A stretch of DNA of 64,000 nucleotides, taken from the NCBI GenBank assembly GCA_015499995.1, contig JADNRV010000250.1:1-64000 (forward strand). Reading direction: 5' to 3'. This stretch comes from Flammula alnicola (taxonomy: Eukaryota; Basidiomycota; Agaricomycetes; Agaricales; Strophariaceae). This document shows, one piece after another, positions 22,551 through 33,530 of the stretch. A program made the position numbers and the translations under genes. A model generated the notes under the pieces. It ran no database searches and had not been told where the DNA came from. It worked only from the letters and a program-made list of their open reading frames with translations. How positions within the stretch are numbered: position 1 is the first letter of the stretch; the number at the start of each line of letters is the position of its first letter.

Positions 22551-24295
22551 TCAAGCTCGGAACTTGGCCTTCTTTTTCATGTAGACGCAGCTGACACTCT
22601 GGACGTTGCTCCTGAACCACGGCAACCACGTTGAATCTACATTCGAGCATTCATCAATTACCAGAGATATGAGGCGGTTAAACTTGGCCTCTGCTCCTGA
22701 GGTCGCTGTATCTTGACTATCGCCTGCTGGTGGAAGTCGAGACTTCACCATACGCACGAGCGGGCCAGTCTGGACATCGGTGCATCTCGAAAAGTTTACA
22801 TGCGTGAGGTTGGGGCAGAGGATTGGGTTCGCGCTTGAATCAACAGAAGGATCCTGCGAAATGTGACCTGCTTGGCGAGCGGAGTAAGAGGCGGCCAGGG
22901 CTTCGATTATGGGCGTCGCCAGCTGCATGACGTTCGACACCTCGAGAATCTGAAGTTCGGGTGAAATTTGGAGCAGAGGAAGTACTGAATTGGAGTCGAA
23001 AACGCAAGAGCGCAGAACGATCTCCGTGAGATGTAATCCATCTGGGCTACTCTTTTCAACCAAGTGTCGCATGAGACTATCGACGAAGGGTGTGCGTGCC
23101 TCGAGTCGAAGGATTCTCAGTTCAGGCAGGTCAATGAGCAACGTAGGCTCGGTTACGACGCTTCTGAGTTCTAGAGAAGTCAGGTGGCTCAGATCCATGT
23201 TATTAAAGCGAATGTGGAGACTGCTCAGGGATAAAGTTTCGAGCATGGGATTGACTTCTAACAGTTCCGAGAAATGTCTCCTCCCTTCAACAGCGACACT
23301 CTCCAACGTCAGAGATTTAAGGGTCCTAACGCTTGCAACAATAGACTCAAACGTGTCTGGAGATAAGACGGTGCGAGAGATGGCGAGATGTTGCAAAAAT
23401 GAAGGATCGCCTTGAGAGAATGCCATATCACCGAAGTCGTTCTCAATCTCCAGATGTTGGAGGTTGGTCAAGGCGTATAATTTTCCGATCGAACGCAGGT
23501 ATGCCGACACATCCCACGATTGGGCCTTGAGGATGCGAAGATGCTCCCACTGTAGGTCCAGCAAAGTCTCGTCAAATTGAAGAAAGTCCATGAGGGTGCG
23601 TGACTGGACAGAGAGTTCTCGTATTCTTCCCTTCGATCTTTCAATCCAAAGCTTTGCCTTTTGAGTTGGTCGACGCCGGCCCAATATGAGGACATCCCAC
23701 AGGTAGGGGCTATTGTGTATGACGTGCCTCCAGTGTTTGGACACCTGCGAAAGGGAAATCACATCCGTGTGATCCTGCTGAACGACAAGCCTGGCGATTT
23801 CTCCAAAAATCTCGATCGGCAGGTTCCCCATGTGGTCGCTAAACCGTCGACGGCGTCGCTCGGCGTCTTGTTGGGCCTGGACCACTTCTACCTCCAAAGA
23901 CAGAAGAGATGCACGTCGTGTCGTGTCCTGTTCTTTGAGCTTGCTGAGGCCCATCCTAACCATCGTCAGCGACGCGTCGAATTTCCTTGCTTGAAGAAAC
24001 AGGCGCGAGGCGCGTGCATAGCCTTGCCAACGGTCAGGCGCGACCTCGATGGTCTTCTTCGCGTCCTTCAAAGCTTCCTTTGTCTCTCCAAGCTTCGAAA
24101 ATACGGCCGCCCGAGTGTCAAACATTGTATAATTCGTTTGACCGCCATTTTCAATAGCCTGTACTATCAAGATTTAGTTTCAGGACGATAGCGCGATATG
24201 ATACCTGAACGAACCTTGTTAAATTGGTCCAGAGCCTCTTTGAAGTTGCCCGCCTTATAATAAGTCAAGCCCTGCTGAAAGTGTTTCCGAGACAT
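22551..24295 (-). CDS. TPR, F-box and LRR-like protein
   Basis: Exons 24295-24215 and 24158-22551, giving 562 aa. A two- to three-repeat TPR region covers about residues 1-100 (FQQGLTYYKAGNFKEALDQF; TRAAVFSKLGETKEALKDA). An F-box follows at about residues 139-185 (NLPIEIFGEIARLVV, SQVSKHWRHVI). Then come repeated leucine-rich segments to the C-terminus (LTSLELRSV, LPELRILRLEA, CPNLTHVNFSRC). TPR + F-box + LRR is the domain order of yeast Dia2 and fission yeast Pof3, SCF subunits that act at replication and in genome stability. That equivalence is only architectural here. The 81-nt first exon is supported by the TPR continuing across the junction (ALDQFNK|AIENGG). Its donor, GTTCGT, is weak. 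Confidence 0.8.
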
Positions 24296-24512
24296 AGAAG
24301 ATGTTTAGTCTTCGTGAAGGTGGAATTTGTCGCGTCCAAGTTCAACGTTCACTCTGGTGGCACCGCACTGGGATGCTTCGGCAAACTTGCGGTCACGTGC
24401 CAGGTGCGAAAAGACGCGTGCCCGGTGCCGCGTCCTTTTAACTTTTGAACTTTGAAGTTTAAACTTTAGACATTTTCAACGTCTTTCCGAGACCTCAGAA
24501 TAATTCTATACT

Positions 24513-25160
24513 TCAATATACACCGTGAAAGAGTCGATGTCGTACCCTACTAGCCCATTCTTCCTACTCCTTTCCGAACTCCCTCGCGTCCTCAGTCAGA
24601 ACTCTACGACTTATGGCAACCACGAACGGCACACACCAGGCTCAGGAATAATCATGTCTTTCAGTGCTGCACCCTCCAGAGCTCGCTTTCTCTCAACCAA
24701 GAACTCTGGGCGATGTACCACATCATCATGCCTGCGTAGGCTATGTACCCCCAGTATATGATGCGCATATGGCTGACGAACGACGCTGTAAAGCCCAGTT
24801 GTCACAATTTTATGCGTGGCAGCATAGTAATTGGCGAAAGGAAGATGCGACTTGGGTCTTTGCCTTTGCGTAACAAAGCGCTTATGACTCTTCAGGACAC
24901 GCTGGATTGTGAAAAAGAACCTTGGTGGGCTGCTATGATGATGGCCAGTTCTGCGGCCGCGTGAATCCAATATAGGCTCTGAACGTCGTATATATGTGTG
25001 GTCCATCAGCTCGGTGTTCTCGGCGCATTCGTCTGGGCCATATCAAATTCACTGCGAAGGTTGCCCAATGCGCCGATACTTGGCCATCTTCTATCATTCG
25101 CTCCTTCGGCGCTGTAGGATTTGGAGGGCTCGTCGTGACATGCAAACCCAACCCAATGAG
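24513..25160 (-). pseudogene. Decayed isoprenylcysteine carboxyl methyltransferase
   Basis: Ste14/ICMT family: ER membrane enzymes that methylate C-terminal prenylcysteines. Remnants on the minus strand, in different frames, in family order: LHVTTSPPNPTAPKER (about 25145-25098), HKIVTTGLYSVVRQP (about 24814-24770), then after a shift IAYAGMMMWYIAQSSWLRES (about 24745-24686), and EFGKE-stop-EEWASRVRHRL..GVY-stop ending at 24513. The HKxVTTGxYSxVRxP motif binds S-adenosylmethionine. Disablements: at least two frame changes and an internal TAG (24566-24564) where a Trp codon is expected. The real gene is presumably elsewhere. Confidence 0.65.
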
Positions 25161-25590
25161 GATGATCGAGAGAAATTGATTTTTTCCTACCGTCGTCCTC
25201 CTTGCTGGCCTTTTATCGCACTGGCCGCTTCATAGGACGCCCAAAGCAATATTTTAGTCCTCTCGTCATCATTTCGAGACTCTGGCTCATTGCATTGAAC
25301 GAGCTCCAAGGGAATTGGATCGGCCCGAAAGCGCTGGACATCTTTCCAGTAAGGCAAGCTCATCTGACTGTTCTGAGCGCGATGTCTACCCATGATTATC
25401 ACCATGTCCGTCCGGAAAAGTCAGTATTCCCCGGCCTTCATTTGCATCAGCCTCGCATCTATATCTTGTACGAGTTGAAAGCTAGGGAGACCATTTTGAT
25501 GTGTTTTCCAGGAATACGTTTCGCGTCGTAATTCGTGAGGTTCAAAGCCCCGAAAGTAAGCACACCATCCGTACTCCTATAACATGTTGT
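25161..25590. other. Intergenic, no gene recognised
   Basis: Short ORFs on both strands match nothing I know. This may include further decayed ICMT sequence and the 3' end of the SDR gene. Confidence 0.4.
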
Positions 25591-26426
25591 TTACCAAGGG
25601 AATTCCTTGCCGTCGAAGTTAAGGAATAACCCAGTAGGGCCATCCTTATCCAAGAGCGCCCACGGCAACAACGACTCAGCACCCTCCTTTACAGTCTTTC
25701 CTCCGTCGCCGAAGAAGTTCAGCTTGGTGGAAGTATACCCAGGCGTGACCACGTTGACTTTGAGCCCCTCCTTCTTCAGCTCCTGTGCGAGAGCGATCGA
25801 GTACGAGTTCATGGCGGCCTTGCTGGTGTTATATGCCACAACGTGGAGCCCTGCATCGGGACGGGCCTGATACGCGTTCGAGGCCATATCTGTCGATACA
25901 TTGACTATGACGCCGACTGGAGCCTTGCGGAGGAGGGGGAGGAAGGCTTGGGTGGTCTGGATGAGGCCGTAGAAGTTGGTTTCCATTGTATCGCGGATAG
26001 TATCGAGTGGGATTGTAGTCGCGTTTTGATCCTCGCCCAATTTAGCGATACCGGCGTTGTTGACGAGGACATCGAGCCTTCCTTCAGCCTTTTCGATCGT
26101 GTCTTTGGCTGCTTGGATGGTGGGCAGCTTGGTCACGTCGATTAGGATGAATTTGACCGTTTTGAATCCCTCTGCCTGCAGTTTCTCTCTGTTGAATTGG
26201 CACGTTGTCAAAAAAGAAGAGCTATAAGATAGGAAAGGTTAAAACATACGCTGCCTCCTTTCCGGCAACCTCATTTCTAGCACCGAGGTAGACGGTGTGG
26301 TTCTTCTCAGCGAGCAGACGCGTGAGCTCAAGTCCAATACCAGCATTGGCACCTAAATGTAGTTTCAGTTTCAGACCGTCGCGCGATGAGAGTTTACGTA
26401 CCAGTTACAAGGATGACTTTCGACAT
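25591..26426 (-). CDS. Short-chain dehydrogenase/reductase, copy 1
   Basis: NAD(P)-dependent oxidoreductase of the classical SDR type; substrate unknown. Exons 26426-26402, 26352-26250, 26188-25591, giving 241 aa. Motifs: TGANAGIG cofactor loop split by intron 1 (exon 1 is only 25 nt, MSKVILVTG), NNAG at the end of beta-4, catalytic Ser region NVSTDM and YNTSK (Tyr/Lys). There is no signal peptide. Exon structure (25, 103, then about 600 nt) is identical in the three other SDR copies here, and this one is the most diverged. The sequence resembles fungal carbonyl-reductase-like SDRs. Confidence 0.9.
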
Positions 26427-26953
26427 GATTTGAGATCAATTTGAGATAAGGACGTTGGGGCGTCCGTATGACAATGCTTTCTGGATCGTTTACACACGGC
26501 TTTTATAGATTTGAAGCCTCCGCGATGAATGAATTGATAAGAAATTAGAATCGTTCAGCACTTTATTCAGCGAAACTCGGAGCTTCCAATACTTCGATAT
26601 ACCGACGGTAGTCGTCAGCGATCGGCAGCGTCGGCACAGGCGATCGATCATAAGGACCAACTGCCTGAAATAGAAGATCTACGCAATAGCCGAGTGCTGA
26701 AGATGCGCGTTGGTTCGGCATCCTCATCCATATCTGCGTTAAGTAGTACCGGAGAGCCACATCTTACGCATCACTTCTTAGCATCAGTCTAACACCAAAG
26801 GCAGGATTGAAGGATAAACACGTAGTTTTAACCAAGTTTTAACCGAGGGGTGAGTAAAGCTGACAAGTGATTAGTAGATGTTGTTGCTTTTCATTTGCAT
26901 CAGGGTCAAATGTCCCATCACCTAGCAGTAGTTGCTCTTTATTTGTGACAACC
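26427..26953. other. Divergent intergenic, SDR 1 / archaemetzincin
   Basis: Should hold promoters for both neighbours. The minus strand 26760-26563 is open (65 codons) but unrecognised and has no partner exon that I trust. No homology to the upstream repeats of the other SDR copies. Confidence 0.45.
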
Positions 26954-28336
26954 ATGTCAATGGATGCGTCTCCTTCACAAGCCTGCCCACACAGAGCACT
27001 CAGTGTCGATTCGAGCATCCATGCCTCTCAGACAGGCTTTCAAAGGCCTAACGCACAGCAGAGAGCATCAGCCACCGTCACAACCAGTTCGAAGGCCAAA
27101 CCGGAGGATGTGAGCCCAAGCACGTTCCCAGCTCCGTTGGTTCTGCCCGGAGATGATCTGTCGTCAGACCCAACGTATCCCCCTCAAAGCCTACGCCAAT
27201 GGGTTCGTTTGAAGGAGCGCAATGCCATCACACCTGACAAAAATGTCGTTTATGTCGCCGCTCCTCCAGAGATTGACTCTGAAGTAGAGTTCATGTGGGC
27301 ATGGACCTCCCCTGCACCATCCTCGAAAGTCGTTGGTGCCCAAGTCCAAAACCCGGAGATAAGTGATGTGGTTGAATATTTGACTGCATACTACCACGGA
27401 ATTTCTGTCAAGGTCTTGCCGCCTCCAAGACTCAAGTTCACGAGCTGGGATAGCGCTGCGCCGGCGTCGTCTAAGAAATCAAAACCGAAAGTGCAGAAAA
27501 GTGCGCCGCGATATGTCGGCTTAAACACCTCTTCGGAATGCGTTCGCATCCGTACGAGAGCATGCAACGACGGTTTATTCGTACGACAACTAAACCTGGA
27601 CGACCTGCTTGATGCTGCCATCAGCATCCTTCCTGAAGACGCGTATGCCCTTCTTCTACTCATCGACCACGATCTCTTCGAAAGTGCCGATGACGAGTTC
27701 GTATGTGGTCGTGCATATGGTGGAAGTCGTATTGCTGTTATCTCTTCGGCGAGGTATAACCCAATATTAGATGCAACCCAAGGAATAGAGCGAGATCATG
27801 CATGGCCAGCATCTCATTGTGAGGCCTACATGCAGGCCTGCTGTAAAGCCGCGTCAATCTCGCCTGCTAAGAAACGAGCGAAAGTAACCAAGGGTCCCGA
27901 GAAGAAAAACGATATTCCTTCTTCATCTCTTTCTACACTGGAAAGAGGGACAACTATCTCCCCATTATCCGCCGCACTTTCTGCTCATCGATCACTTCCC
28001 TCACTTGCAGAGTCTCCTGCAGCAGCAGCACTGAATGGCTTATGGCTGAGCCGCGTATGTCGGACAGCCGCCCATGAACTGGGGCATTGTTTCGGGATGG
28101 ATCACTGCATTTATTACGCATGTTCGATGCAAGGCAGTGGAACACTGAAGGAGGACGCCAGACAGCCTCCGTACCTTTGCCCCGTTGACCTGGAAAAAAT
28201 GGTGATGGCTACCGGGGCAAACGTAGTGGAACGATATGAAGCAATTTCTGCGTTTTGTTCGAAGCATGACGGTGTCCATTTGTTTAATTCATTTCGCGCT
28301 TGGATAGGTGTGCGGCTCAGGGAGCTGAGGACTTGA
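26954..28336 (+). CDS. Archaemetzincin-type zinc metalloprotease (M54)
   Basis: Single exon, 460 aa from ATG 26954. The frame is open further upstream to 26867 but only with a GTG, so a short upstream exon cannot be excluded. Zinc motif at about residues 374-392: HELGHCFGMDHCIYYACSM, that is HExxHxxGx3Cx4CxM, diagnostic of archaemetzincins (AMZ1/2-like aminopeptidase family). The family's last CxxC pair appears as CPVD, so the fourth cysteine of the second zinc site is missing. The N-terminal 80 residues or so are low-complexity, and there is a charged insert (KKRAKVTKGPEKKND) before the active site. Cytosolic or nuclear; substrate unknown. Confidence 0.88.
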   Translation: MSMDASPSQACPHRALSVDSSIHASQTGFQRPNAQQRASATVTTSSKAKPEDVSPSTFPAPLVLPGDDLSSDPTYPPQSLRQWVRLKERNAITPDKNVVYVAAPPEIDSEVEFMWAWTSPAPSSKVVGAQVQNPEISDVVEYLTAYYHGISVKVLPPPRLKFTSWDSAAPASSKKSKPKVQKSAPRYVGLNTSSECVRIRTRACNDGLFVRQLNLDDLLDAAISILPEDAYALLLLIDHDLFESADDEFVCGRAYGGSRIAVISSARYNPILDATQGIERDHAWPASHCEAYMQACCKAASISPAKKRAKVTKGPEKKNDIPSSSLSTLERGTTISPLSAALSAHRSLPSLAESPAAAALNGLWLSRVCRTAAHELGHCFGMDHCIYYACSMQGSGTLKEDARQPPYLCPVDLEKMVMATGANVVERYEAISAFCSKHDGVHLFNSFRAWIGVRLRELRT

Positions 28337-28561
28337 TTGTATCATCGTCATCCGTCTTGTTTGAAACAGCATGGCGCGAATGACTAGCAATCGATACAGT
28401 TGTTATTGACGTCGTCGTCCAGAATACATGAAGGGAAGAGTGTAGATATACATAGACCTGATTGAGCCTGGAAGAAAAACTGTTCGAGACCTCCAGGAAA
28501 TGACGACCTCCAGAGATGCTCACCTCTTAAAGGGACCAGGGAGGCTTCCCGCGTCAACAAT

Positions 28562-31500
28562 TCACCTCCTATTCCGACTTTCCCCCACACCACCAGAGGG
28601 CGCTGGTCCTCCAGCGGCGCCTCTCCTCATCTCTTCCTCATCCAGGCCAGCTTCTTCAAGGATCTTCTCCACTTCTTGAAGTATGGGCTTGTACGCAGCT
28701 ATATAATAGTAGATAAGCAAGGGTGCTGTAGTGTCCAGGAAAGAGTTAGATGGATAACCGATAACGTACCATAGCGCTCTTCCGCGAGCGTGAATCCGTC
28801 CCTGCGCAGCTGCTTCCCTTTATTTTCGCTGTTTCCAAGAGCCTTCTGAGTCCAGTGTTCTCCTAGATCCACAAAGACGGAGACAAACGGCATCAAGTCA
28901 ATAACCATCTGAGTGTTCAATCGTCACGACGACACTCACGAGAACGTGCATAAAACATGGCTAATGTCTCTCCGGGAAGTGGGGTATTTTGTATATCCTC
29001 GGCGGACCGAGTGTTATCTTTGGAGACCCCCATAAAAGCATTCGCCTGGCTGCGTAGGTCACTCTGCAATATTTTGAAAGGTTATCAGGGGTTTGGACCT
29101 TGGTGTATACTTCCGACTTACCGAAACTTGGTTGGCATGCGCATCAACAGGCGGCTCTGGCTCGTCAGCTTGCAAAGATTCCTCTTCAATAATCTTGTCC
29201 ACAATTTTAACACCTTGTTTCCCATATTCTTCCTCTTCCCATAAAACCGCTTCTTCTGCATCGACCAATGTCTCTGTCGCATCCTCGTCACCCATTTCAT
29301 CCTCGTCATCAGTATCTTCTTCATCCTCGTCATCATCATCTTCGTCGCTACTGCTTTCCACATCACCCTCGGGTATTATTACATCGCTCTTCTTCAAGCA
29401 TACGTAACGCTCCATCTTGTCGAGCTGCAATGCGTAGAAATCGTCCAGAGTATATTCACGCGAACCTCGTTCATAAATACCGCCATATCTGAAGTTTAAT
29501 TAATCAAAAAGCCACCGAGAGAGATAAAAACAAAACATACATGTACAGAGTGTTGCGGAGGACAGCAAGCATGGCATTATACCTGGGCAAGGGAGTCGTG
29601 AGGAGCGGGTCGTCCGAATCAAGCCCATCGACAGGGGCCGGTGCTGGCACTGGCACATTCTCTGATTGACGAAGAACTTTGTTTGGGACGGATGCGGCCT
29701 GCCATAAGCTAATCAACAATCATCCGACGAAACATAAGGGTAAGACGTACCGCTTCGTCATCACCCTCTTGTTCCTCATCGTTGTCGTCGCTCTTTCTTC
29801 CGTCCTGACTCCAATCTTCCACCTTTTCTTTCTGAGGATGCTTCTTTTTAACACCTCTTTTACTTCCCTTCGCTTTGGGTTTCTTTAATGTCATACTGGT
29901 CCATTTTCCCTTTCCCACCAACTGGTATCCGTATCTATGATGAATAAGCGTCAGTTTTCACCAAAACGACTCAGGACACCGAAGAACCGAAGAACTGCAT
30001 AAGACAGTAACGAGCAGAAAAATCACTTACAAATCATTCCAGAAAACACTTTCCAATCCTTCTTCGCTTGTATCTTCATCCGTCACGCCACCGAAAAGCA
30101 CGCCCATTCCCTTTGAGGCCCATAATGTCATCGTACACCCGCTGCGAATGCATGGGGCGTATGCGTCAGATGGCCGCTTCCGTTTCTCCCATTTAAATAT
30201 CATGCTGAGAGTTTTTGATGAAGACGGTTTAGACTTCATAGATGACTTGGATGTCGGAAAGGCGCTAGACTTGGATGGAGTGGTTGGTGTAGCCGGAGGT
30301 GCGTCTGATGGGAGGGTTATTCTTTCGAAAATACGAGTCAGAGAAAGTTGGCGAACAAAAATAATATATTATACTTGAGTAACCAGGTATCTTCTAGCAT
30401 GACTCCAACTGGGCGCTTTCCTTTCATGTATTCCTTACAATAGCCACCTTCATATACTGATTAGAGTCATAATAACGAGCAGACAACTCACGCACCGTGG
30501 AGCACAATTCCATCAGCACAAGGGAGGAAAGAGAAACCACTGCGAGGTCTATGAGGTATCAAATTTGTGTCAAGTGATAATACTTTGATAAAGACGCCAT
30601 ACTTACGAAGGCCGAACATCTGTCTCCTTGAACTCAATCTGCGTCCACTTATATTCTTGTGTGTCAAAAATCCACAGATCATTGAGATAGCGAGCTAGCA
30701 ATGACATAAATCAACGAAGGAGACCTCATATTCAGGACGACGACTCCACGTACTGACAACTCCAGGGTCATAAAATCCGCCGAAAAGGATAATCAAGTGT
30801 TTCCAAACGGCCATGCTGCAAGTTGTGGTAGCTGTGAGTAAGTCAAGAATATTGAGAAGGGTTAGGAGGGCACTTACCGATGCCCAGATCGTGCACTGGG
30901 GCGTACCTTGGTATCGATGCGATCCCATGAATGAGTGGTGATATCGAAACACCAAAAGTCGCGGTAATGATGGAAGGTATTTTGATGCAAAGAAGAGAAT
31001 TCGCCGCCTATGATGATTAACAGAGGTTTGGAGATGAGATAAATACGATGGGATATCATAAGATATACTTACCGAATAGGAAGAGCTTTCCCCCTCCTCC
31101 AGGGGATGCAACGACGGCGTGCGCAGATCGTGGACCTGGGCAGGTAGGAGAGACAAACTTCTTCCATTCATCTTTCTCGGGTGTATACCTGAAGACATCA
31201 TTGTAGAAATACTACGAAATGTCAGCTTATTACATTCCGAGTTGATATTATTGAAACGACCCACAGCCCTTCCATCCTCACTAAAGAATTCTCCCCCGAT
31301 GCACCAAAGATGGTTGCCATTCGGACACGCTATAAGTGTAGCGTTTGCTCTCCGCGTTGGAGGACCTTCAACGAGTTCCTCAGTGACAGTATGCGCTACT
31401 TCCCACTCCTTTCGCATCTACTGAGCACGGCGCAGATCAACTTCCAAATATCATCTGGTAGGTCATTTGCAAAGTGGGCTTACCCTTTCCAAAATTCCTT

Positions 31501-31690
31501 CGAGATCATCATCGTCCGTGTCCGAATCGTTTGCTTTCTTCCCTTTGGATTTCCCCTTTGTCGCATTATTGGAGGTCGAGGCCCCTTTCGATTTCAGCAC
31601 TTTCTTCGTTTCCTTCCTCTCTACCTTCTGGGCTGTCTTTGCTTTCTTCGCTGCTTTGGCAGCAGCTGACGATAATTGCTTCTTAGCCAT
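28562..31690 (-). CDS. KEL3: Kelch-repeat protein, Kel3/KLHDC4 family (15 exons)
   Basis: Conserved cytoplasmic Kelch protein of poorly known function. Exons, 5' to 3': 31690-31484, 31417-31265, 31211-31073, 31007-30878, 30815-30754, 30694-30607, 30548-30496, 30447-30375, 30321-30031, 29934-29751, 29698-29541, 29488-29122, 29063-28940, 28862-28770, 28698-28562, giving 752 aa. The N-terminus is Lys/Ala-rich (MAKKQLSSAAAKAAKKAK) with an acidic DTDDDDLEGIL. Kelch blades run from about residue 90 to 480 (LWCIGGEF, FLFGGEFSSLHQN, LFGGFYDPGV, GIVLHGGYC, VLFGGVTDED, IYGGIYERGS). A Glu/Asp-rich stretch follows, then the family C-terminus TPLPGETLAMFYARS. All 14 introns keep frame; the exon 8 acceptor is AAG. 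Tail to tail with the archaemetzincin, 225 bp apart. Confidence 0.93.
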
Positions 31691-31959
31691 AACGTAAACC
31701 TCTTACTAAGTCGAAGATCTTTACATTAGGCTATCCGGAAGTTGAAGACCTGGTGCAGAAAATAATGTTCATGGAACGTTATGCTCGGCTTCTTGTTCAA
31801 TATAAGACCTAACCCTATGAAAACTAACATTGTCGACTGAACTACTTGAAAATATTTCTTCTTATCTTGGCTTATGAAATAACTGAGAACTTGGCAAGAA
31901 CTTTGTGAGGAAAATTACAAGTACAACCTCTGATTTTTTTAATTTTACAGTTCATCCAT

Positions 31960-32810
31960 CTACCAAGGGGTTTCCTCTCCCTTAGAGTCAAAGAACTTCC
32001 CAGAGGGGCCATCCTTATCCAACAAGACCCAAGGCAATAAGGCAGACGAGCCCACCCTGAGAGGTTGCGCACCCTGCGAAGCCTGGCCATAGTTATTCAG
32101 TTTGGTTGCCGTATACCCCGGAGTAGCCACATTAACTTTGATTCCCTCCTTGTTAAGCTCCGACGCCAGGGCGATCGTGTATGAGTTCAGAGCCGCCTTG
32201 CTGGTGGCATATGCTACAGGGTGGAACTGATTCCCTGGACGAGCCTGGAACGAATTGGACCCTAATTGCGTTGAGACGTTGAGAATCACCGCATTGGATG
32301 ACTTGCGCAGGAGTGGGAGGAACGTGATGGTAGTTTGGATGACGCCATAGAGATTGGTTTCAAACGCGTCGCGAATGGCTGGAATCGAGGCGGACGTCGC
32401 GTTCTGGTTCTCGCCTAATTTGCCAATGCCGGCGTTGTTCACGAGAACGTCGAGCCTTCCTTCTGCCTTTTCGATCGTCTCCTTGGCTGCTTGGATGGTG
32501 GGCAGCTTGGTCACATCGAGCAATACCAGTTTCACCGTTTTGAGTCCCTCCGACTGAAGTGTTTCACTGGTAAATATGAATGTTTAGAGTGAATCTGCAT
32601 TTTCCAGAGAAAGGTGGGAACGTACAGCGCCTCTTTTCCAGCAGCCTCATTCCTTGCACCAATATAGACAATGTGATTCTTCTCGGCGAGAAGACGGGCA
32701 AGATCAAATCCAATGCCAGTATTAGCACCTGAAACGCATAACTTATTGAGTCGTAAATCCTACTGTAACCGAGGACGAGACATACCAGTTATGAGAATGA
32801 CTTTCGACAT
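31960..32810 (-). CDS. Short-chain dehydrogenase/reductase, copy 2
   Basis: Exons 32810-32786, 32728-32626, 32566-31960, giving 244 aa. Motifs: TGANTGIG, NNAG and YATSK, with NVSTQL upstream. It ends KGEETPW, where the other copies have EFPW. It is nearly identical over most of its length to copy 4, which is in the opposite orientation 12 kb away, and shares upstream DNA with it. Probably an NAD(P)H-dependent carbonyl reductase-like enzyme; substrate unknown. Confidence 0.9.
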
Positions 32811-33530
32811 CTTATATACAGCGAACCTCTGAGATTTAGGCAATTAGTTTTCATGGTCGACAATGAATGGGTTTTATAGTGTTTTCGATGTAGCCTTTAG
32901 CTCATCGCATCGTGGTCATCTGCGCGATATACAAGAGCCTCTTTATCAGCTTTTCATTGTTAATTGGTGTCATCTCTCAGATTCAGGTTAAAAATAAAAG
33001 ATGGGAAGGCAGCTGCCGCTGGGGTTGCGTATCTCCGGCACCGACGTAAAGCAGAATATGACTCCTACTCCTTACGTTGAGAAGTCAATAGAGCGCAGCA
33101 AGCCTTGTCAAGCCTCGGATAGAGTTTCTACCGAGTAACCGCCGGATGAGAGCCTAGGAAATTCCATGTAAGCACCCAGTTGCACAGATTAACAGTGATA
33201 CACTTACTCCAAATTTAATACGTTCCCCCAAAGATCACACCACTTGCACGCCACTTGGAAGAAATGACTGTCTAAAGACCACTAGCAGGAAATGTCGATG
33301 ATAGGTAAGCACACGTATACACCTACTGAGAAATTGTCGCTTGCCTCTGGCTCGTTGTAGCAATGTACCATTCCAAAAGCTAGAGAGAATACAGCCCGAA
33401 CTCCAACGGCAGAATATATATCATCTGGAGACGAAAGGAGGGCCGACGTATCCATCTGTCGATTCATCTAGGACCTTAGAAATAGCATATCCATGCATCG
33501 GTATCATTGGGTCACTGCTCCACTGACTGG
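31960..33530. repeat. Left arm of an inverted duplication (SDR 2 plus upstream region)
   Basis: The reverse complement of 31960-33530 matches 44470-46043: the SDR coding region plus roughly 700 bp upstream. Landmarks in both: TGGTGTGATCTTTGGGGGAA, CTCTCATCCGGCGGTTACTC, GTGCCGGAGATACGCAA and the block that includes TTGTATAT near the ATG. The outer end is approximate. Confidence 0.8.

Noticed and set aside
24611..25006. A 131-codon minus-strand ORF as a real gene
   Set aside because: It contains ICMT motifs only in part and changes frame against family order; better explained as pseudogene.
29059..29430. Acidic minus-strand ORF with a + strand Ser-rich counterpart (29093-29407)
   Set aside because: The minus strand is KEL3 exon 12; the Ser-rich + frame is only the antisense of Asp/Glu codons.
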